Assembly (NCBI RefSeq): GCF_020164585.1
Contig: NZ_JAIQZF010000001.1
Coordinates: forward strand, 310,001 to 374,000
Source: Psychroflexus curvus
GTDB taxonomy: Bacteria; Bacteroidota; Bacteroidia; Flavobacteriales; Flavobacteriaceae
Length of the DNA: 64,000 bases
Reading direction: 5' to 3'
Below are positions 25,115 to 35,113 of the stretch, piece by piece. Numbering within the stretch: the stretch's first letter is position 1; every line of letters begins with the position of its first letter. A model generated the notes under the pieces. That model ran no database searches, was not told the origin of the DNA, and worked only from the letters and a program-made list of their open reading frames with translations. A program made the translations under genes and the position numbers.

Positions 25115-26360
25115 AAATCGTGTCGTTATAAATGCTTCCAATCACATTTCCTTTTAAGCTTTCTCCCAGGAACATGCTGTTTTTGGATTTTGAAAAGATA
25201 TGCTGTTTTTGAAAGGTATATTCTGAATTTGGGTCGAATAAGCTTAAATCTGCCCGTTGGTTAACTTCAATTTTTGAGGTCTGCAATCCAAAATTCGTCT
25301 TGGGTTTGGATAATAAGTCTGAAGCCATTTCGACACCAAATAAGGTGTTCATTACTGAAAATGCCGATTCCAGGCCAATGCTGCCGTAACTCGCATTTTC
25401 AAACTCTAGTTCCTTGTGTTCTTCATCCATAGGTTCATGATCACAGGTCACCATACTTATAACTCCATCCTTAACGGCCTTCTTTAAAGCCTTTGTGTCT
25501 TCTTTGGTTCGTAAGGGAGGAAGAATTTTATACTTACTATCAAAGCTTTCCAGCTTTTCACTGCTAAAGAATAAATGGGGTAAGGCTACGCTACAGGTCA
25601 CCTTAAGACCTTTTGCTTTAGCCTTTTTTATCAGATGAACAGAAGCCTTGGTGGACACATTGGGAATGTGTAATTTTCCACCAGTGTACTCAAGAATATA
25701 CAAATCTCTGGCGATTTGTAACTCTTCTGCCAGATTCGGCATGCCTTTGAGACCGATATAAGTGTTGAACTCATCCTCATTGACCTGAGCTTTACCCGCT
25801 ATGGATCTGTCCTGAGGATAAGAAAAAATAAGACCATCAAAACTCTTGACATATTGTAAAGCTATTTTGAAGAGGTTTGCATCTGCAATAGGATTTTTAA
25901 AGTCGTAAAACCCAACAGCACCAGCCATTTGCATGTCGTAAAGTTCTGCCAGATTCTTCCCGTCAAAACTTTTGGTAAGCGCACCAAGTGGTTTGATATC
26001 GATAAGTTGAGTATCGATTTGTTGCTGTAAAAACTTAACTGCTGAATTGGTATCGGTAATGGGGTCCAGATTTGGATTCAACAAGAAGCCTGTAAACCCC
26101 GATCGCCTTGCTGTGGTTACTCCGTTGGCAAGCGTTTCCCGTTCTTCAAAGCCAGGCTCACCAAAAGACACAGAGCTGTCAAAGAATCCGTTGGAAACAT
26201 GTAAGTTTTCTCTATTTATAATTTTATCAGCACTTTCAATGGTATCTTCTATTTTAGTGATCACTCCATCTTCTACCAAAAGATCTTTGGTTTGTAAATG
26301 ATATGAGCTCTCTGTATCTAGAATTTTGGCAGATTTTAAAAGTATGGAAGACATAGGCAT
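25104..26360 (-). CDS. dihydroorotase-like amidohydrolase lacking metal ligands
   Basis: The 418-aa protein has the length and order of class I/III dihydroorotase. The usual D-x-H-x-H is D-S-S-V-S at 61-65, the H-V-S-T segment is N-V-S-T, the histidine of the third strand is absent (F-S-Y-P-Q-D), and T-D-H-A-P-H is C-D-H-E-P-M. G-F-x-E-R-E-T after the first motif and G-S-I-G-L-E-S-A are kept. It is therefore probably unable to bind the two zinc ions, and may be a structural partner of aspartate carbamoyltransferase or have another role. I recall flavobacterial relatives with the same change. I start at ATG 26360, whose A overlaps the BatA stop (TAATG); ATG 26354 is possible. Confidence 0.8.
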   Translation of the reverse strand: MPMSSILLKSAKILDTESSYHLQTKDLLVEDGVITKIEDTIESADKIINRENLHVSNGFFDSSVSFGEPGFEERETLANGVTTARRSGFTGFLLNPNLDPITDTNSAVKFLQQQIDTQLIDIKPLGALTKSFDGKNLAELYDMQMAGAVGFYDFKNPIADANLFKIALQYVKSFDGLIFSYPQDRSIAGKAQVNEDEFNTYIGLKGMPNLAEELQIARDLYILEYTGGKLHIPNVSTKASVHLIKKAKAKGLKVTCSVALPHLFFSSEKLESFDSKYKILPPLRTKEDTKALKKAVKDGVISMVTCDHEPMDEEHKELEFENASYGSIGLESAFSVMNTLFGVEMASDLLSKPKTNFGLQTSKIEVNQRADLSLFDPNSEYTFQKQHIFSKSKNSMFLGESLKGNVIGSIYNDTIYEN

Positions 26361-28282
26361 TAATTTAAAAATCTTAGTATTAAAAGTTCCATTAAAAAGA
26401 AACCAACTGCAAAAATAAGCATCCAAATCCAAAGCTCAAGGATTTTCCTGTCTTCTGTAAAAGAATTAAAGGCTTCTGGAATTGAAGAAAAGGTTTTGAC
26501 TTTCAGATCGCCTATATCTAAGGGGTTGAGCAGGCTTTCGTTGCGGTTGAAATTGAAACTCAAGTGTAATAAGGTTGAATCCCCTTGAACAAGTTGATAA
26601 TGTCCTGGCGATTTGGGTTGATATTGAGTGTTGATTTGGATAGAATTTCCAAGTCGCGATTGTTGCGGTATCACTTGTTGGTTATCGCTTTTTAGTTTTA
26701 AAACTTCGTCTTTTCCAAGGTTTGCTTTTACATTGATAAGATTTTCCTGACCAAGAACAGAGTAGAGCTGAGGGCTTGGACTACTTTGCAAAGCCATATT
26801 ATAAAACACAGGAACTACCAATGGTGAATTGGTGAAATTGGAAACATTAGGATGAAGAGCAGAAGCAAAACTGTAAGTCCTGTTCTTTTCGGCTAAAAAA
26901 GATTGTCCATTGCTGAATTTTAAAATAGGAGTAAAGGAAGGATGTATGTTCAGAAACCTGGAGGTAGAGGGGTAATCAAAATTTTGAATTTCCTCCGAAA
27001 AGACATTTTCAAACAGGGGATGCTCAAAATTGATGCTGGTGATTTCTCTTTTTGCAACGGTTGGATTTTGATAGATAGCAGGAGTATTAACAAGTTCTTT
27101 AAAAGTTCCTGGAGCTGTAGATTCATCTGGGATGATAACTAGAGTGCCTCCATTTTTTTGAAACTCTCTTAATCGACTGATGAGAATAGGATTTACCTCT
27201 TTAATTTCGTTCAGGATGAGCAGATCAACTTCAGAAATTCTCGCGTAATCAAAATTGAAAATGGAATATTCGCTGAAATTAAACAACTCCGTCTGATAGA
27301 TGGAAGCTAAGAAGGATTTGTATGAATTGGTTTGGGAATGAAGCGACAACACATTGATTTGTTTTTCTTTGTTCAGGCTAAAAAACAAAGTATTGTCATA
27401 AGACATGCCGTCTGATTCTATTTCTAATTTCCCTCGCTGGAAATCTTTGTTGGACAAGTCAAAATTGACTAAAGCAGAAGTGGACTCTTCAAAATCAGCT
27501 TTGGTTTTTGCAATGAGCTCGTCATTATCGTAAAGCGACACTGTGACGTCTTTATCTGTCTCCGCCAGAGATTTCAGTTCTGCTTCTAAGCTTTTACTGG
27601 TGTTGTTGGCTTTCAAATGAGCTGAGGCAATGTTGAAATTCTCTAGTGAAGCAGGTTGTTTTATTATTAAATTGAGATTCAAATCATTGCCAGGTTTCAG
27701 GCGAATGTCATCTTTGAAGTTAAGCGCATCTGAGATTATAAATAAACTATGGCTGGACTCCCGCTTTTGGAACATAGACTCCGCTTGAAGCAACAGGTTT
27801 TCAAAACTCAGGTGATCGGGAGCAAAATCAATAGAAAAAAAATCTGCTTTGATATCGTTTTTAGTCACATTTTTCCAGGTCCTATCGTTTGTAAACAGTG
27901 AAAATCTCTGCTCTTCACCAAGTTGCTTCCATAGGTTTTGTTTAGCTTCTTCGAGTAATGACATGCGCTCACCTGGCAATTCCATAGAATATGAATTATC
28001 CAGATAAATCGAGATTTCATCTTCTTCCAAAGCGGTTTCTGTAGAAGGAATGAAAGGTTTGGCAAAGGCTAAAATCAAAAAAACCAGACCTAAAAGTCTG
28101 GTAATTAAAATCAGCCATTTTTTGAGTATCGAACTTTTTCTGGATTGCAATTTGATGCGTTCTAGCAGAGCTACATTGCTAAATTTAGTGGTTTTGTATG
28201 TTCTGAGCTGGAATAAATGAACTAAAATGGGTAGAATCAGTAAAAAGAGAAAGTAAAGAACATCCGGCTTTTCTAAAATCAT
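26360..28282 (-). CDS. BatA/VWA-domain membrane protein
   Basis: The 640-aa protein has a hydrophobic N-terminus with a BatA domain (about 1-80, two membrane spans), a von Willebrand A-like domain with the metal site D-N-S-Y-S at 95-99, and a membrane span at the C-terminus. BatA proteins are part of the Bacteroides aerotolerance family, but this one is the long form common in flavobacteria whose function is unclear. It follows the histidine kinase by 5 bp and overlaps the dihydroorotase-like gene by one base, so it is part of the nine-gene run. Confidence 0.8.
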   Translation of the reverse strand: MILEKPDVLYFLFLLILPILVHLFQLRTYKTTKFSNVALLERIKLQSRKSSILKKWLILITRLLGLVFLILAFAKPFIPSTETALEEDEISIYLDNSYSMELPGERMSLLEEAKQNLWKQLGEEQRFSLFTNDRTWKNVTKNDIKADFFSIDFAPDHLSFENLLLQAESMFQKRESSHSLFIISDALNFKDDIRLKPGNDLNLNLIIKQPASLENFNIASAHLKANNTSKSLEAELKSLAETDKDVTVSLYDNDELIAKTKADFEESTSALVNFDLSNKDFQRGKLEIESDGMSYDNTLFFSLNKEKQINVLSLHSQTNSYKSFLASIYQTELFNFSEYSIFNFDYARISEVDLLILNEIKEVNPILISRLREFQKNGGTLVIIPDESTAPGTFKELVNTPAIYQNPTVAKREITSINFEHPLFENVFSEEIQNFDYPSTSRFLNIHPSFTPILKFSNGQSFLAEKNRTYSFASALHPNVSNFTNSPLVVPVFYNMALQSSPSPQLYSVLGQENLINVKANLGKDEVLKLKSDNQQVIPQQSRLGNSIQINTQYQPKSPGHYQLVQGDSTLLHLSFNFNRNESLLNPLDIGDLKVKTFSSIPEAFNSFTEDRKILELWIWMLIFAVGFFLMELLILRFLN

Positions 28283-28287
28283 TGATT

Positions 28288-29502
28288 TTATAACTTTTTA
28301 GTTCGCTCTATGGTAAACTCAAAGGTGGTTCCTTTACTCTCTATCGAGTTTACCATTATTTTCCCACCTAAATTGTGAATCATTTTCTTGACGGTAGATA
28401 ACCCAATGCCGTTTCCTTTGTTGCCTTTCCTGTCATTTTCTGCAGCTGTAGAAAACAGATTAAAAATTTCTTTTTGTTTATCCTTTGGAATACCAATGCC
28501 ATTGTCTTTGACAAAGAATCTGTAAAAACCAGGTTCTTTTTTGAAATCGATATCGATTTCAATTTTCGGCTTATCATTATATTTAAGACTATTTCCAATC
28601 AGGTTGAGCAGGATTTGTTCCAAAGCCACGCGATTGGTATAAATATCTATGCTTTCTTCAGGAAAAGAAATATCGCAATCGTCACCGATATCCAGCATTT
28701 CTACAATATCCTCAACTAGCGAGTGAACATCAAATTTCTCAAGAGAATCTTCATTACTGGTAATGGAATCGCTTTCGTAATGGGTGAGAATGTTGGAAAT
28801 ATAGTCACTCAGCTGAAAGGATGATTTCTTTAGATTATTGAGATAATCAAAACCTGCATCATCAAGTTTGTCTTTATATTTTGCTTTTAGAATATCGATG
28901 GTCACAATCATATTAGCCAAAGGCATCTTCATATCGTGAGAGACGACACCCGCAAAATTTCTTAATTGAGCATTTTTTTCCTTTAATTGTTTTTGAGTTT
29001 TCTTCAGGCCTTTGTTAATTTTATGAAGTTCAAACAATTTGATCACCTGGTTGGCTAAAAACAATAAACCTTCTCTTTGCTTGAGCGATAAAGTTCGAGG
29101 CTGATGGTCAATTACGCAAAGGGTACCCAGGCCATAACCATCCTTGTCTCTCAGGGGAACACCAGCATAAAAAACCATTTGCTCTTCGCCTTCAACTAAT
29201 GGATTTCCATTAAACCTTTCGTCTTTACGCGCATCAAAAACTTCCATAATTTCATCATCGCTTTGTATTGCAAAGTTGCAAAACGAATATTTTTTGCCTA
29301 ATTCACAATGGTCCATACCAACTTTGGATTTGAACCATTGCCTGTTTTCATCGAGTAATGAGATTAAAGCAACAGGTGTATCGCAAATCGAAGCTACCAA
29401 CTTGGTAATTTGATCATATTCTTGTTCTGGTAAGGTGTCTAAAATATTTAAGGACCTTAGTGCAGATAGTCTTTGGGATTCAGTTTTAGGATTGGTTTTC
29501 AT
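28288..29502 (-). CDS. GAF-domain sensor histidine kinase
   Basis: The 404-aa protein has a GAF domain (about 20-160), a coiled linker (165-183), a DHp domain with the phosphoacceptor His189 in V-V-S-H-D-M-K-M-P, and an ATPase domain with N-box Q-I-L-L-N-L-I-G-N-S, D-N-G-I-G-I and G-N-G-I-G-L-S. No membrane segments are seen, so it is a cytoplasmic sensor; the ligand of the GAF domain is unknown. No response regulator is adjacent, so it is an orphan kinase. It is the first gene of the nine-gene minus-strand run. Confidence 0.9.
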   Translation of the reverse strand: MKTNPKTESQRLSALRSLNILDTLPEQEYDQITKLVASICDTPVALISLLDENRQWFKSKVGMDHCELGKKYSFCNFAIQSDDEIMEVFDARKDERFNGNPLVEGEEQMVFYAGVPLRDKDGYGLGTLCVIDHQPRTLSLKQREGLLFLANQVIKLFELHKINKGLKKTQKQLKEKNAQLRNFAGVVSHDMKMPLANMIVTIDILKAKYKDKLDDAGFDYLNNLKKSSFQLSDYISNILTHYESDSITSNEDSLEKFDVHSLVEDIVEMLDIGDDCDISFPEESIDIYTNRVALEQILLNLIGNSLKYNDKPKIEIDIDFKKEPGFYRFFVKDNGIGIPKDKQKEIFNLFSTAAENDRKGNKGNGIGLSTVKKMIHNLGGKIMVNSIESKGTTFEFTIERTKKL

Positions 29503-29568
29503 TAAAGCTTATTCTCAACTTGATTTAAAATGACTGCAATATACAAAACTTAAGATTTATATCTAGTT

Positions 29569-30345
29569 CTAAAAATTTTCAAAAGCCCCTAAACCAAAGA
29601 GTGCAAAATCATACTTTACAGGATCCTTTGGATCTAAAAGCCTCAGGTTAGTATCGAGTTCATTTACAGCTTTGGCGTCGTTTTGCATTCTTTGAAGAAG
29701 GCCCAGTTCTCTTGCTATTCTTCCCGAGTGTACATCGAGTGGACAGGATAATAATGAAGGGGATAAACTCTTCCAAATACCAAAATCGACCCCGTTTGTA
29801 TCCCGTCTTATCATCCATCGCAGAAACATATTGATACGTTTTGCTGCTGAATTTTTTTCAGGATCACTGACGTGTTTTTCGGCTCTTTTTTCATGATCAA
29901 GTTGGAAAAAAATCGATTTGAACTGATGAATTGCGGGTTGCAATGAGTTTTTGGTTTGGTGTTTTTGAAAAATAGATTCTAAGCCATTGTGTTCTTCATA
30001 AATAAACTTCAAAGCCCTGATGAAATATTTTAGGTCTTCAGCATTGAAAGTTCTATGTACGAAACCCTTACAGGCTTTAAGATCCTGTTCTGTGTGATTC
30101 ACAATAAAATCAAAAGGTTCAAATTGTAAAATTTCGCACAGTTTATCTCCATTGTTTAGGATGCTTTTTCTGTTGCCCCAGGCTATCGTTGCAATCAAAA
30201 AACCTACAATTTCTATATCTTCTTTTTTCTGAAATTTATGAGGAATAGATATCGGGTCGGTTGCTATGAATTTAAACTGGTTATAAAGCTCAACTTTTTC
30301 GTCTAAAAAGGGTTTTAACTTTCGGATTTTAGACAAATTTGCCAT
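29569..30345 (-). CDS. TIGR02757 (DUF2400) family protein
   Basis: The 258-aa protein contains W-G-N-R-K near 56-60, the R-W-M-I-R-R-D...D-F-G-I-W segment near 178-190 and [12 protein letters not shown] near 205-216, all hallmarks of TIGR02757. The function is unknown; the helical fold with P-L-D-x-H-x-G-R resembles HhH-type DNA glycosylases, which is inference. It overlaps the upstream lolD-like gene by 17 bp. Confidence 0.8.
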   Translation of the reverse strand: MANLSKIRKLKPFLDEKVELYNQFKFIATDPISIPHKFQKKEDIEIVGFLIATIAWGNRKSILNNGDKLCEILQFEPFDFIVNHTEQDLKACKGFVHRTFNAEDLKYFIRALKFIYEEHNGLESIFQKHQTKNSLQPAIHQFKSIFFQLDHEKRAEKHVSDPEKNSAAKRINMFLRWMIRRDTNGVDFGIWKSLSPSLLSCPLDVHSGRIARELGLLQRMQNDAKAVNELDTNLRLLDPKDPVKYDFALFGLGAFENF

Positions 30346-30988
30346 CTTTCATTTCTAGTTTTCTGTCGGCCATATCGGCCAATTCTTCGTTGTGGGTTAC
30401 TATGACAAAGGTTTGATCAAATTCATCTCTTAAATTTAAAAACAATTGATGCAGTTTGTCTGCAGAGGCAGAGTCCAGGTTTCCAGAGGGTTCATCTGCA
30501 AAGATGACCTTTGGCTGATTGATGAGCGCTCTTGCTACCGCTACACGTTGCTGTTCGCCACCGCTTAATTCGTTGGGTTTGTGATGAGCTCTGTGTCCAA
30601 GATCCAAATAACCCAGCAACTCCTTGGCTCGCTTTTCAGCTTCACTTTTTGAGGTATTATTAATAAAAGCAGGAATACAAATATTTTCTATGGCAGAGAA
30701 TTCAGGAAGGAGTTGGTGAAATTGAAAAATGAAACCGATGTTTTCATTTCTAAACCTGGCTAAGGCTTTCTTTTTAAGCCCGTTTATTTGCTGGCCACTG
30801 ATTTCTATACTAGATTTATTATTCTTGTCTGGTTGCTCCAGCGTTCCTAAAATTTGAAGTAAAGTCGTTTTTCCTACTCCAGAAGGACCAACAATGGAGA
30901 TGATTTCTTTTTGTTGTATTTCTAAATTTATATCGTCTAGAACTTTCAGCTCTCCGTAATGTTTGCTGATGTGCTTGGCCTTTATCAT
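30329..30988 (-). CDS. lolD: ABC transporter ATPase, LolD/MacB type
   Basis: The 219-aa protein is a complete ABC ATPase: Walker [10 protein letters not shown] at about 34-42, Q-loop F-Q-F-H near 91, signature L-S-G-G-E-Q-Q near 140, and Walker B V-I-F-A-D-E-P near 160. The N-I-G-F-I-F-Q-F-H-x-L-L-P-E-F pattern suits LolD, the energy subunit of lipoprotein release from the inner membrane. The membrane subunits (LolC/E) are not adjacent, so another ABC-3 type permease is possible. It overlaps the TIGR02757 gene by 17 bp. Confidence 0.8.
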   Translation of the reverse strand: MIKAKHISKHYGELKVLDDINLEIQQKEIISIVGPSGVGKTTLLQILGTLEQPDKNNKSSIEISGQQINGLKKKALARFRNENIGFIFQFHQLLPEFSAIENICIPAFINNTSKSEAEKRAKELLGYLDLGHRAHHKPNELSGGEQQRVAVARALINQPKVIFADEPSGNLDSASADKLHQLFLNLRDEFDQTFVIVTHNEELADMADRKLEMKDGKFV

Positions 30989-31091
30989 GTATCGTGATTG
31001 AACTTCAAAAGTCAGAATAAAATCTGAATTAAAAAAAAGTCGTGAGCTACTAATATTTCCTTAAATTAAAAAATATTGTTTAATATATATG

Positions 31092-31099
31092 TAAATTTG
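31092..31099 (+). promoter_or_regulatory. -7 promoter element before msrA
   Basis: TAAATTTG is a perfect TAnnTTTG match, 18 bp before the msrA start codon. The nearest TTG (31077-31079) gives a 12-nt spacer, so the -33 box is unclear. Confidence 0.5.
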
Positions 31100-31117
31100 T
31101 TGAACAAAATATAATTT

Positions 31118-31663
31118 ATGTCAGATCAAAATTTAGAATTAGCCACTTTTGCCAACGGATGTTTTTGGTGTACAGAGGCAGTTTTCCAGCGTATAGAAGG
31201 GGTAGAGAAAGTGAAGTCAGGTTTTACCGGCGGAAATATCAAAAACCCGCCATACAGAGAAGTGGTGATGGGCAGAACAGGTCATGCAGAAGCTATTCAA
31301 GTGTCCTACAATCCAGAGGTTGTGGATTATAAAACACTTTTATACGTATTCTTTTCAACACACGATCCTACAACCTTAAACAGACAGGGCTATGACGTTG
31401 GTGAGCAATATAGAAGTGAAATCTTTTATCATTCAGAATCACAAAAAAACTGTGCAGTATCTGTTATAAAGGAATTAGAATCTGAGGAAATTTTTGATGA
31501 TAAAATTGTGACACAACTATCTCAGGTCTCTGAATTTTATACTGCGGAAGAAGAACATCAGAATTTTTATAACAATTTTACTGAAAATAGATATTGTCAA
31601 TTGGTCATCGAACCAAAACTAACCACCTTAAGAAAAAAATTTAGTCATCAACTTAAATCATAA
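31118..31663 (+). CDS. msrA: peptide-methionine (S)-S-oxide reductase
   Basis: The 181-aa protein has the MsrA active site G-C-F-W-C-T-E at about 14-20 and G-Y-D-V-G-E-Q-Y-R-S near 89-98 (methionine sulfoxide pocket). It repairs oxidised methionine in proteins using thioredoxin. The C-terminal T-A-E-E-E-H-Q-N-F is also conserved. It lies 3 bp ahead of folE and has its own promoter, so the two form an operon. Confidence 0.95.
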   Translation: MSDQNLELATFANGCFWCTEAVFQRIEGVEKVKSGFTGGNIKNPPYREVVMGRTGHAEAIQVSYNPEVVDYKTLLYVFFSTHDPTTLNRQGYDVGEQYRSEIFYHSESQKNCAVSVIKELESEEIFDDKIVTQLSQVSEFYTAEEEHQNFYNNFTENRYCQLVIEPKLTTLRKKFSHQLKS

Positions 31664-31666
31664 CTC

Positions 31667-32251
31667 ATGTCCTATAAAACTTACGAAGAATACACACAAC
31701 CTTTTGTTGGTGAGATAAAATCAAATTATTTATCAATTCTTGAAAACATTGGCGAAGACCCATCTAGAAACGGTATATTGAAAACGCCTGAACGCGCAGC
31801 CAAAGCGATGCAGTTTTTGACTCAGGGTTACGAAATGGACCCGCAAAAAATTCTTCTGGGAGCCATGTTTGATGAAGATTATGATGATATGGTGCTCATT
31901 AAGGATATCGAGTTATATTCCTTGTGCGAACATCATATGTTGCCATTCTTCGGTAAGGTGCATATCGCTTATATCCCAAATGGAAAAATTGTAGGATTGA
32001 GTAAAATTCCAAGAGTTGTAGATATTTTTGCCAGAAGACTGCAAGTCCAGGAAAGACTCACGCATGATATATTAGAATGTATCAATGACACTTTACAACC
32101 CAAAGGTGTTGCCATAGTAATTGAAGCTCAACACATGTGCATGATGATGAGAGGGGTGCAAAAGCAAAATTCAGCCACGACTACATCTGGATTTAGAGGT
32201 GAATTCAAAAAACAAGAAACACGGAATGAGTTTCTTAAATTGATTAGTTAA
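31667..32251 (+). CDS. folE: GTP cyclohydrolase I
   Basis: The 194-aa protein carries the FolE motifs: zinc ligands C-E-H-H-M-L-P-F near 84-91 with a later Cys in H-M-C-M-M-M-R-G, plus S-K-I-P-R and Q-E-R-L-T near 110-130. It converts GTP to dihydroneopterin triphosphate, the first step of folate and (in many bacteria) queuosine synthesis. It is followed by a terminator (32278-32304). The tail-to-tail neighbour is a large outer-membrane protein. Confidence 0.95.
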   Translation: MSYKTYEEYTQPFVGEIKSNYLSILENIGEDPSRNGILKTPERAAKAMQFLTQGYEMDPQKILLGAMFDEDYDDMVLIKDIELYSLCEHHMLPFFGKVHIAYIPNGKIVGLSKIPRVVDIFARRLQVQERLTHDILECINDTLQPKGVAIVIEAQHMCMMMRGVQKQNSATTTSGFRGEFKKQETRNEFLKLIS

Positions 32252-32277
32252 AAATCAAACCAGGCAGAACATATAAA

Positions 32278-32304
32278 GTGGATTCATATTGAATCTGCTT
32301 TTTT
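32278..32304 (+). terminator. intrinsic terminator after folE
   Basis: A hairpin GATTCA-TAT-TGAATC, extendable to nine pairs with two G-U, is followed by six T on the plus strand. It lies 26 bp after the folE stop. Confidence 0.7.
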
Positions 32305-32305
32305 A

Positions 32306-35113
32306 TTAGTACCATTTTCTAGTAAACAATTTGAAAATGGTAGATAAATCTAAAGAGACTATAAATCGAATATTTTGGTCATAATTGTCCTGGGTAATTT
32401 CCCAACCTTTGCTGGAGTAGACTGGTAGATAGAGTTCAAAATAATCTTCAACAAAGCTTAATCGAACCCCGGAGTCGAATCGAAATTGCGGATTGGAATA
32501 GGTGGTTTTAAAAAAACCGGCATCACCATAAATAAATATCCAATTCCAAATGGTAGTACTTATATTGGTGGAAGCAATCCAGTTATCGGCAAATCTTTGG
32601 TCAAATTGTGATTTAAAACCACCTTCAGCCATTATAAACTGCTGACTAAAAAGACCACTTTCTTCACTCCTGCCATAATAATTATAATCAAAAAGGTAGT
32701 CTGTGGGTCTGTCTAAAGCAAAGCTAAAAAAATTGGAATCCTGTTCGTCATTATACAAAAACAGACCCCCAAAAAACCGTAAATTGATTTGTCTATTGTT
32801 ATTGTAAAGCTTTCTAAAGCTGAACGTTGTAGAAACTTTACTAAATTTTTGAGCGATCTGATAATCTACGGAGGTCGTGAAAGATTGATCAAGGCTTTTA
32901 TCAGAAAAATTATAACGTACATTGAAGATGTTATAATTTGGTTCATTGGATTCTACAAATTCGCTTTCATCTTTGTCAACATTTACTGTTCTCACAAAAA
33001 GATTGTGTCTTGCATTATCACGTAAGTCTTGTGGTCTGTAAGTTAAACCGATATAACCAGAATAACGCCTGTAAAACAAGTCTTGGTTATAAGAAAATCG
33101 AGACCCCGTTAATCCGTATCTTATTTGAAACAGATCATCATCTTTGAAGAACTGGGTGTAATCTATAGAAGCTCCTCCAACAACAGCATTACTAGTGAGT
33201 CCATATTTTGGATTTATTTTAAAACTGAGCTGTTTAGGAAGAAGAGAGGTGTTGTATAATTTTGGTCCTAAAGAAAGGCCATCATAAAGGTTATAAGTAA
33301 ATTCTGGCGTTATAAATAATTGATTATACTTTGGATCTTCAATATCCTCAAGGAGTCTAAATTGAAACGGCTTATTGAGAAGTTTTCCGCGACTTTTAAA
33401 ATTATTTCTGGGGTTGATTTCCGGAATTACCTCCTCATAATTTACAGCGATTTGATCACTATTTAAATCTTTTAAATAAACTACAGTGTCTTTTTTGAAA
33501 GCTTTTACCCAATTTTTGGAAAGGATTTTATCATTTTTTAGCTGGTAAACAGCTATCGGCATTGCATTTCTGGTTTTGTTGATGATTTTGACTTTGAGAG
33601 AATCTGACACTTTCTTAACCGACTTGATTTTAAAATCAATATCTTTTGAACTTCCCAAATAATTAGTATAAAACCAGGAAATATCTTTATCTGTTCGTGA
33701 TGATAAAATCTCAAAATAATCCTCTGGATTAGAGAATTCCGTGTTGTAGTGATTAAAATATTGTTTTAAACTTTCATCAACGATATCCTTTCCCAGATAA
33801 TCTTCTAAATATTTTAAACCTAAACCGCCTTTGTATGGATTGGATAGTTTTTGATTAAACTTTAGAAGACTATCCTGGGGGAAATCAACGGGCTGTCCCA
33901 AATTCTGTCGAATGGTGGTCTGGTGAATAAAGTTGTACCGGTCATTAAACATCAAATCTGAAGCATGTAACCACTTAACACCAATAAAATTCGAAAAAGA
34001 GCCGAGTAAGTTAACATCTGGATAATAGGTGTCAATATAATCCATCATAACTTTAACCAGCATAGCATCCAGAAGCCATTGGTTTTTCCTTGTATTGGTA
34101 AGAAGTGAGCGCCTCAAATATTGATCGGTAATGGTTTTAAGGACTTTAATATCATACTGAAATCCGTCTGGGAAAGGCCTGATAAAACTGGGTAACTGAT
34201 TGAGACCATACACAGGAGAGGAATTATAGTCTTCTTCAGTAACCATCATGGTTTCAAATCCGAAGTCACCAAAACGATCTTTCAGAAAATAAACAATTCT
34301 ATCCAGGATGAGCGCTTCTATCTCAGGTCTTAATTCACTGTCCTTTAAGTTGGTAATTAAAGTCACATGATCTGTCTGTACAGTTTCAAAATCACTGATT
34401 TGTTCTACAAACACTGAAGTACCAGCTAGATTTTCACCTGTCAGGTATACCTTTTTATACCCACTGAGATGGCTTTCTAAGTTTGATTGTTCAAAATTTG
34501 AATTTACGCTATACATATTTGGAAATTCAAAGTTCAACTCATAATCCAATCTCTGAAGCGGAAAATCGTTGAGATCTTTATGGCTATACACTATCCAATC
34601 GCCATTAAGTATTGCAGGAGTAATCAACCATTGTTTTAAATTCAGCTCTCGTTGATTCCACCCAAAACCAGTGAATTTTGAATCCGGAACAATTAGTGTA
34701 TAATTTAAATTTATATCAATTGATTTTCCCGGAGGTAAAGTTTTTTCTAGTTTAATTTCAATCAGATCGGGTTGTCCTTCTACATAATTCCAATTAGAAT
34801 CTGAAGAAGAAACAAAAAGAGAGTGGATAGTCGTGCCACCCCTTTCAAAACCTGAGGCAAAGTGAAACCTTCTCACATATTCCTGTGCGTAACGTTTGGC
34901 TAGGGGACTCTCTTTATCAGAAAACGCATTTAACCAATCATATAAATAAATCGAATTTAAAACTTTATCACTTGTGTTTTTAAAAGTGATAGTTTCAGCG
35001 ACAGAATGTATTTTTAAATCCTCTGAGGTTAAAATATCAGCCGTGATTTTATTTTGAGAAAAACTCAAAAAAGAAATCAAACAAAAGGCTAGATAAAATG
35101 AGTTATGTCTCAA
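32306..35113 (-). CDS. M1-peptidase-like protein with C-terminal outer-membrane barrel, HExxH absent
   Basis: The 935-aa protein has a signal peptide, an M1 aminopeptidase-type N-terminal half (about 20-520) and a C-terminal half (about 600-935) of alternating aromatic strands ending in R-K-W-Y, as in an outer-membrane beta-barrel. In the place of the zinc motif H-E-x-x-H stands K-T-I-T-D (326-330), followed by Q-Y-L and, further on, W-L-L-D-A instead of W-L-N-E-G. It is therefore probably not an active metallopeptidase. It overlaps the EEP nuclease gene by 4 bp (ATGA), so the two are translated together. The role is unknown. Confidence 0.75.
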   Translation of the reverse strand: MRHNSFYLAFCLISFLSFSQNKITADILTSEDLKIHSVAETITFKNTSDKVLNSIYLYDWLNAFSDKESPLAKRYAQEYVRRFHFASGFERGGTTIHSLFVSSSDSNWNYVEGQPDLIEIKLEKTLPPGKSIDINLNYTLIVPDSKFTGFGWNQRELNLKQWLITPAILNGDWIVYSHKDLNDFPLQRLDYELNFEFPNMYSVNSNFEQSNLESHLSGYKKVYLTGENLAGTSVFVEQISDFETVQTDHVTLITNLKDSELRPEIEALILDRIVYFLKDRFGDFGFETMMVTEEDYNSSPVYGLNQLPSFIRPFPDGFQYDIKVLKTITDQYLRRSLLTNTRKNQWLLDAMLVKVMMDYIDTYYPDVNLLGSFSNFIGVKWLHASDLMFNDRYNFIHQTTIRQNLGQPVDFPQDSLLKFNQKLSNPYKGGLGLKYLEDYLGKDIVDESLKQYFNHYNTEFSNPEDYFEILSSRTDKDISWFYTNYLGSSKDIDFKIKSVKKVSDSLKVKIINKTRNAMPIAVYQLKNDKILSKNWVKAFKKDTVVYLKDLNSDQIAVNYEEVIPEINPRNNFKSRGKLLNKPFQFRLLEDIEDPKYNQLFITPEFTYNLYDGLSLGPKLYNTSLLPKQLSFKINPKYGLTSNAVVGGASIDYTQFFKDDDLFQIRYGLTGSRFSYNQDLFYRRYSGYIGLTYRPQDLRDNARHNLFVRTVNVDKDESEFVESNEPNYNIFNVRYNFSDKSLDQSFTTSVDYQIAQKFSKVSTTFSFRKLYNNNRQINLRFFGGLFLYNDEQDSNFFSFALDRPTDYLFDYNYYGRSEESGLFSQQFIMAEGGFKSQFDQRFADNWIASTNISTTIWNWIFIYGDAGFFKTTYSNPQFRFDSGVRLSFVEDYFELYLPVYSSKGWEITQDNYDQNIRFIVSLDLSTIFKLFTRKWY

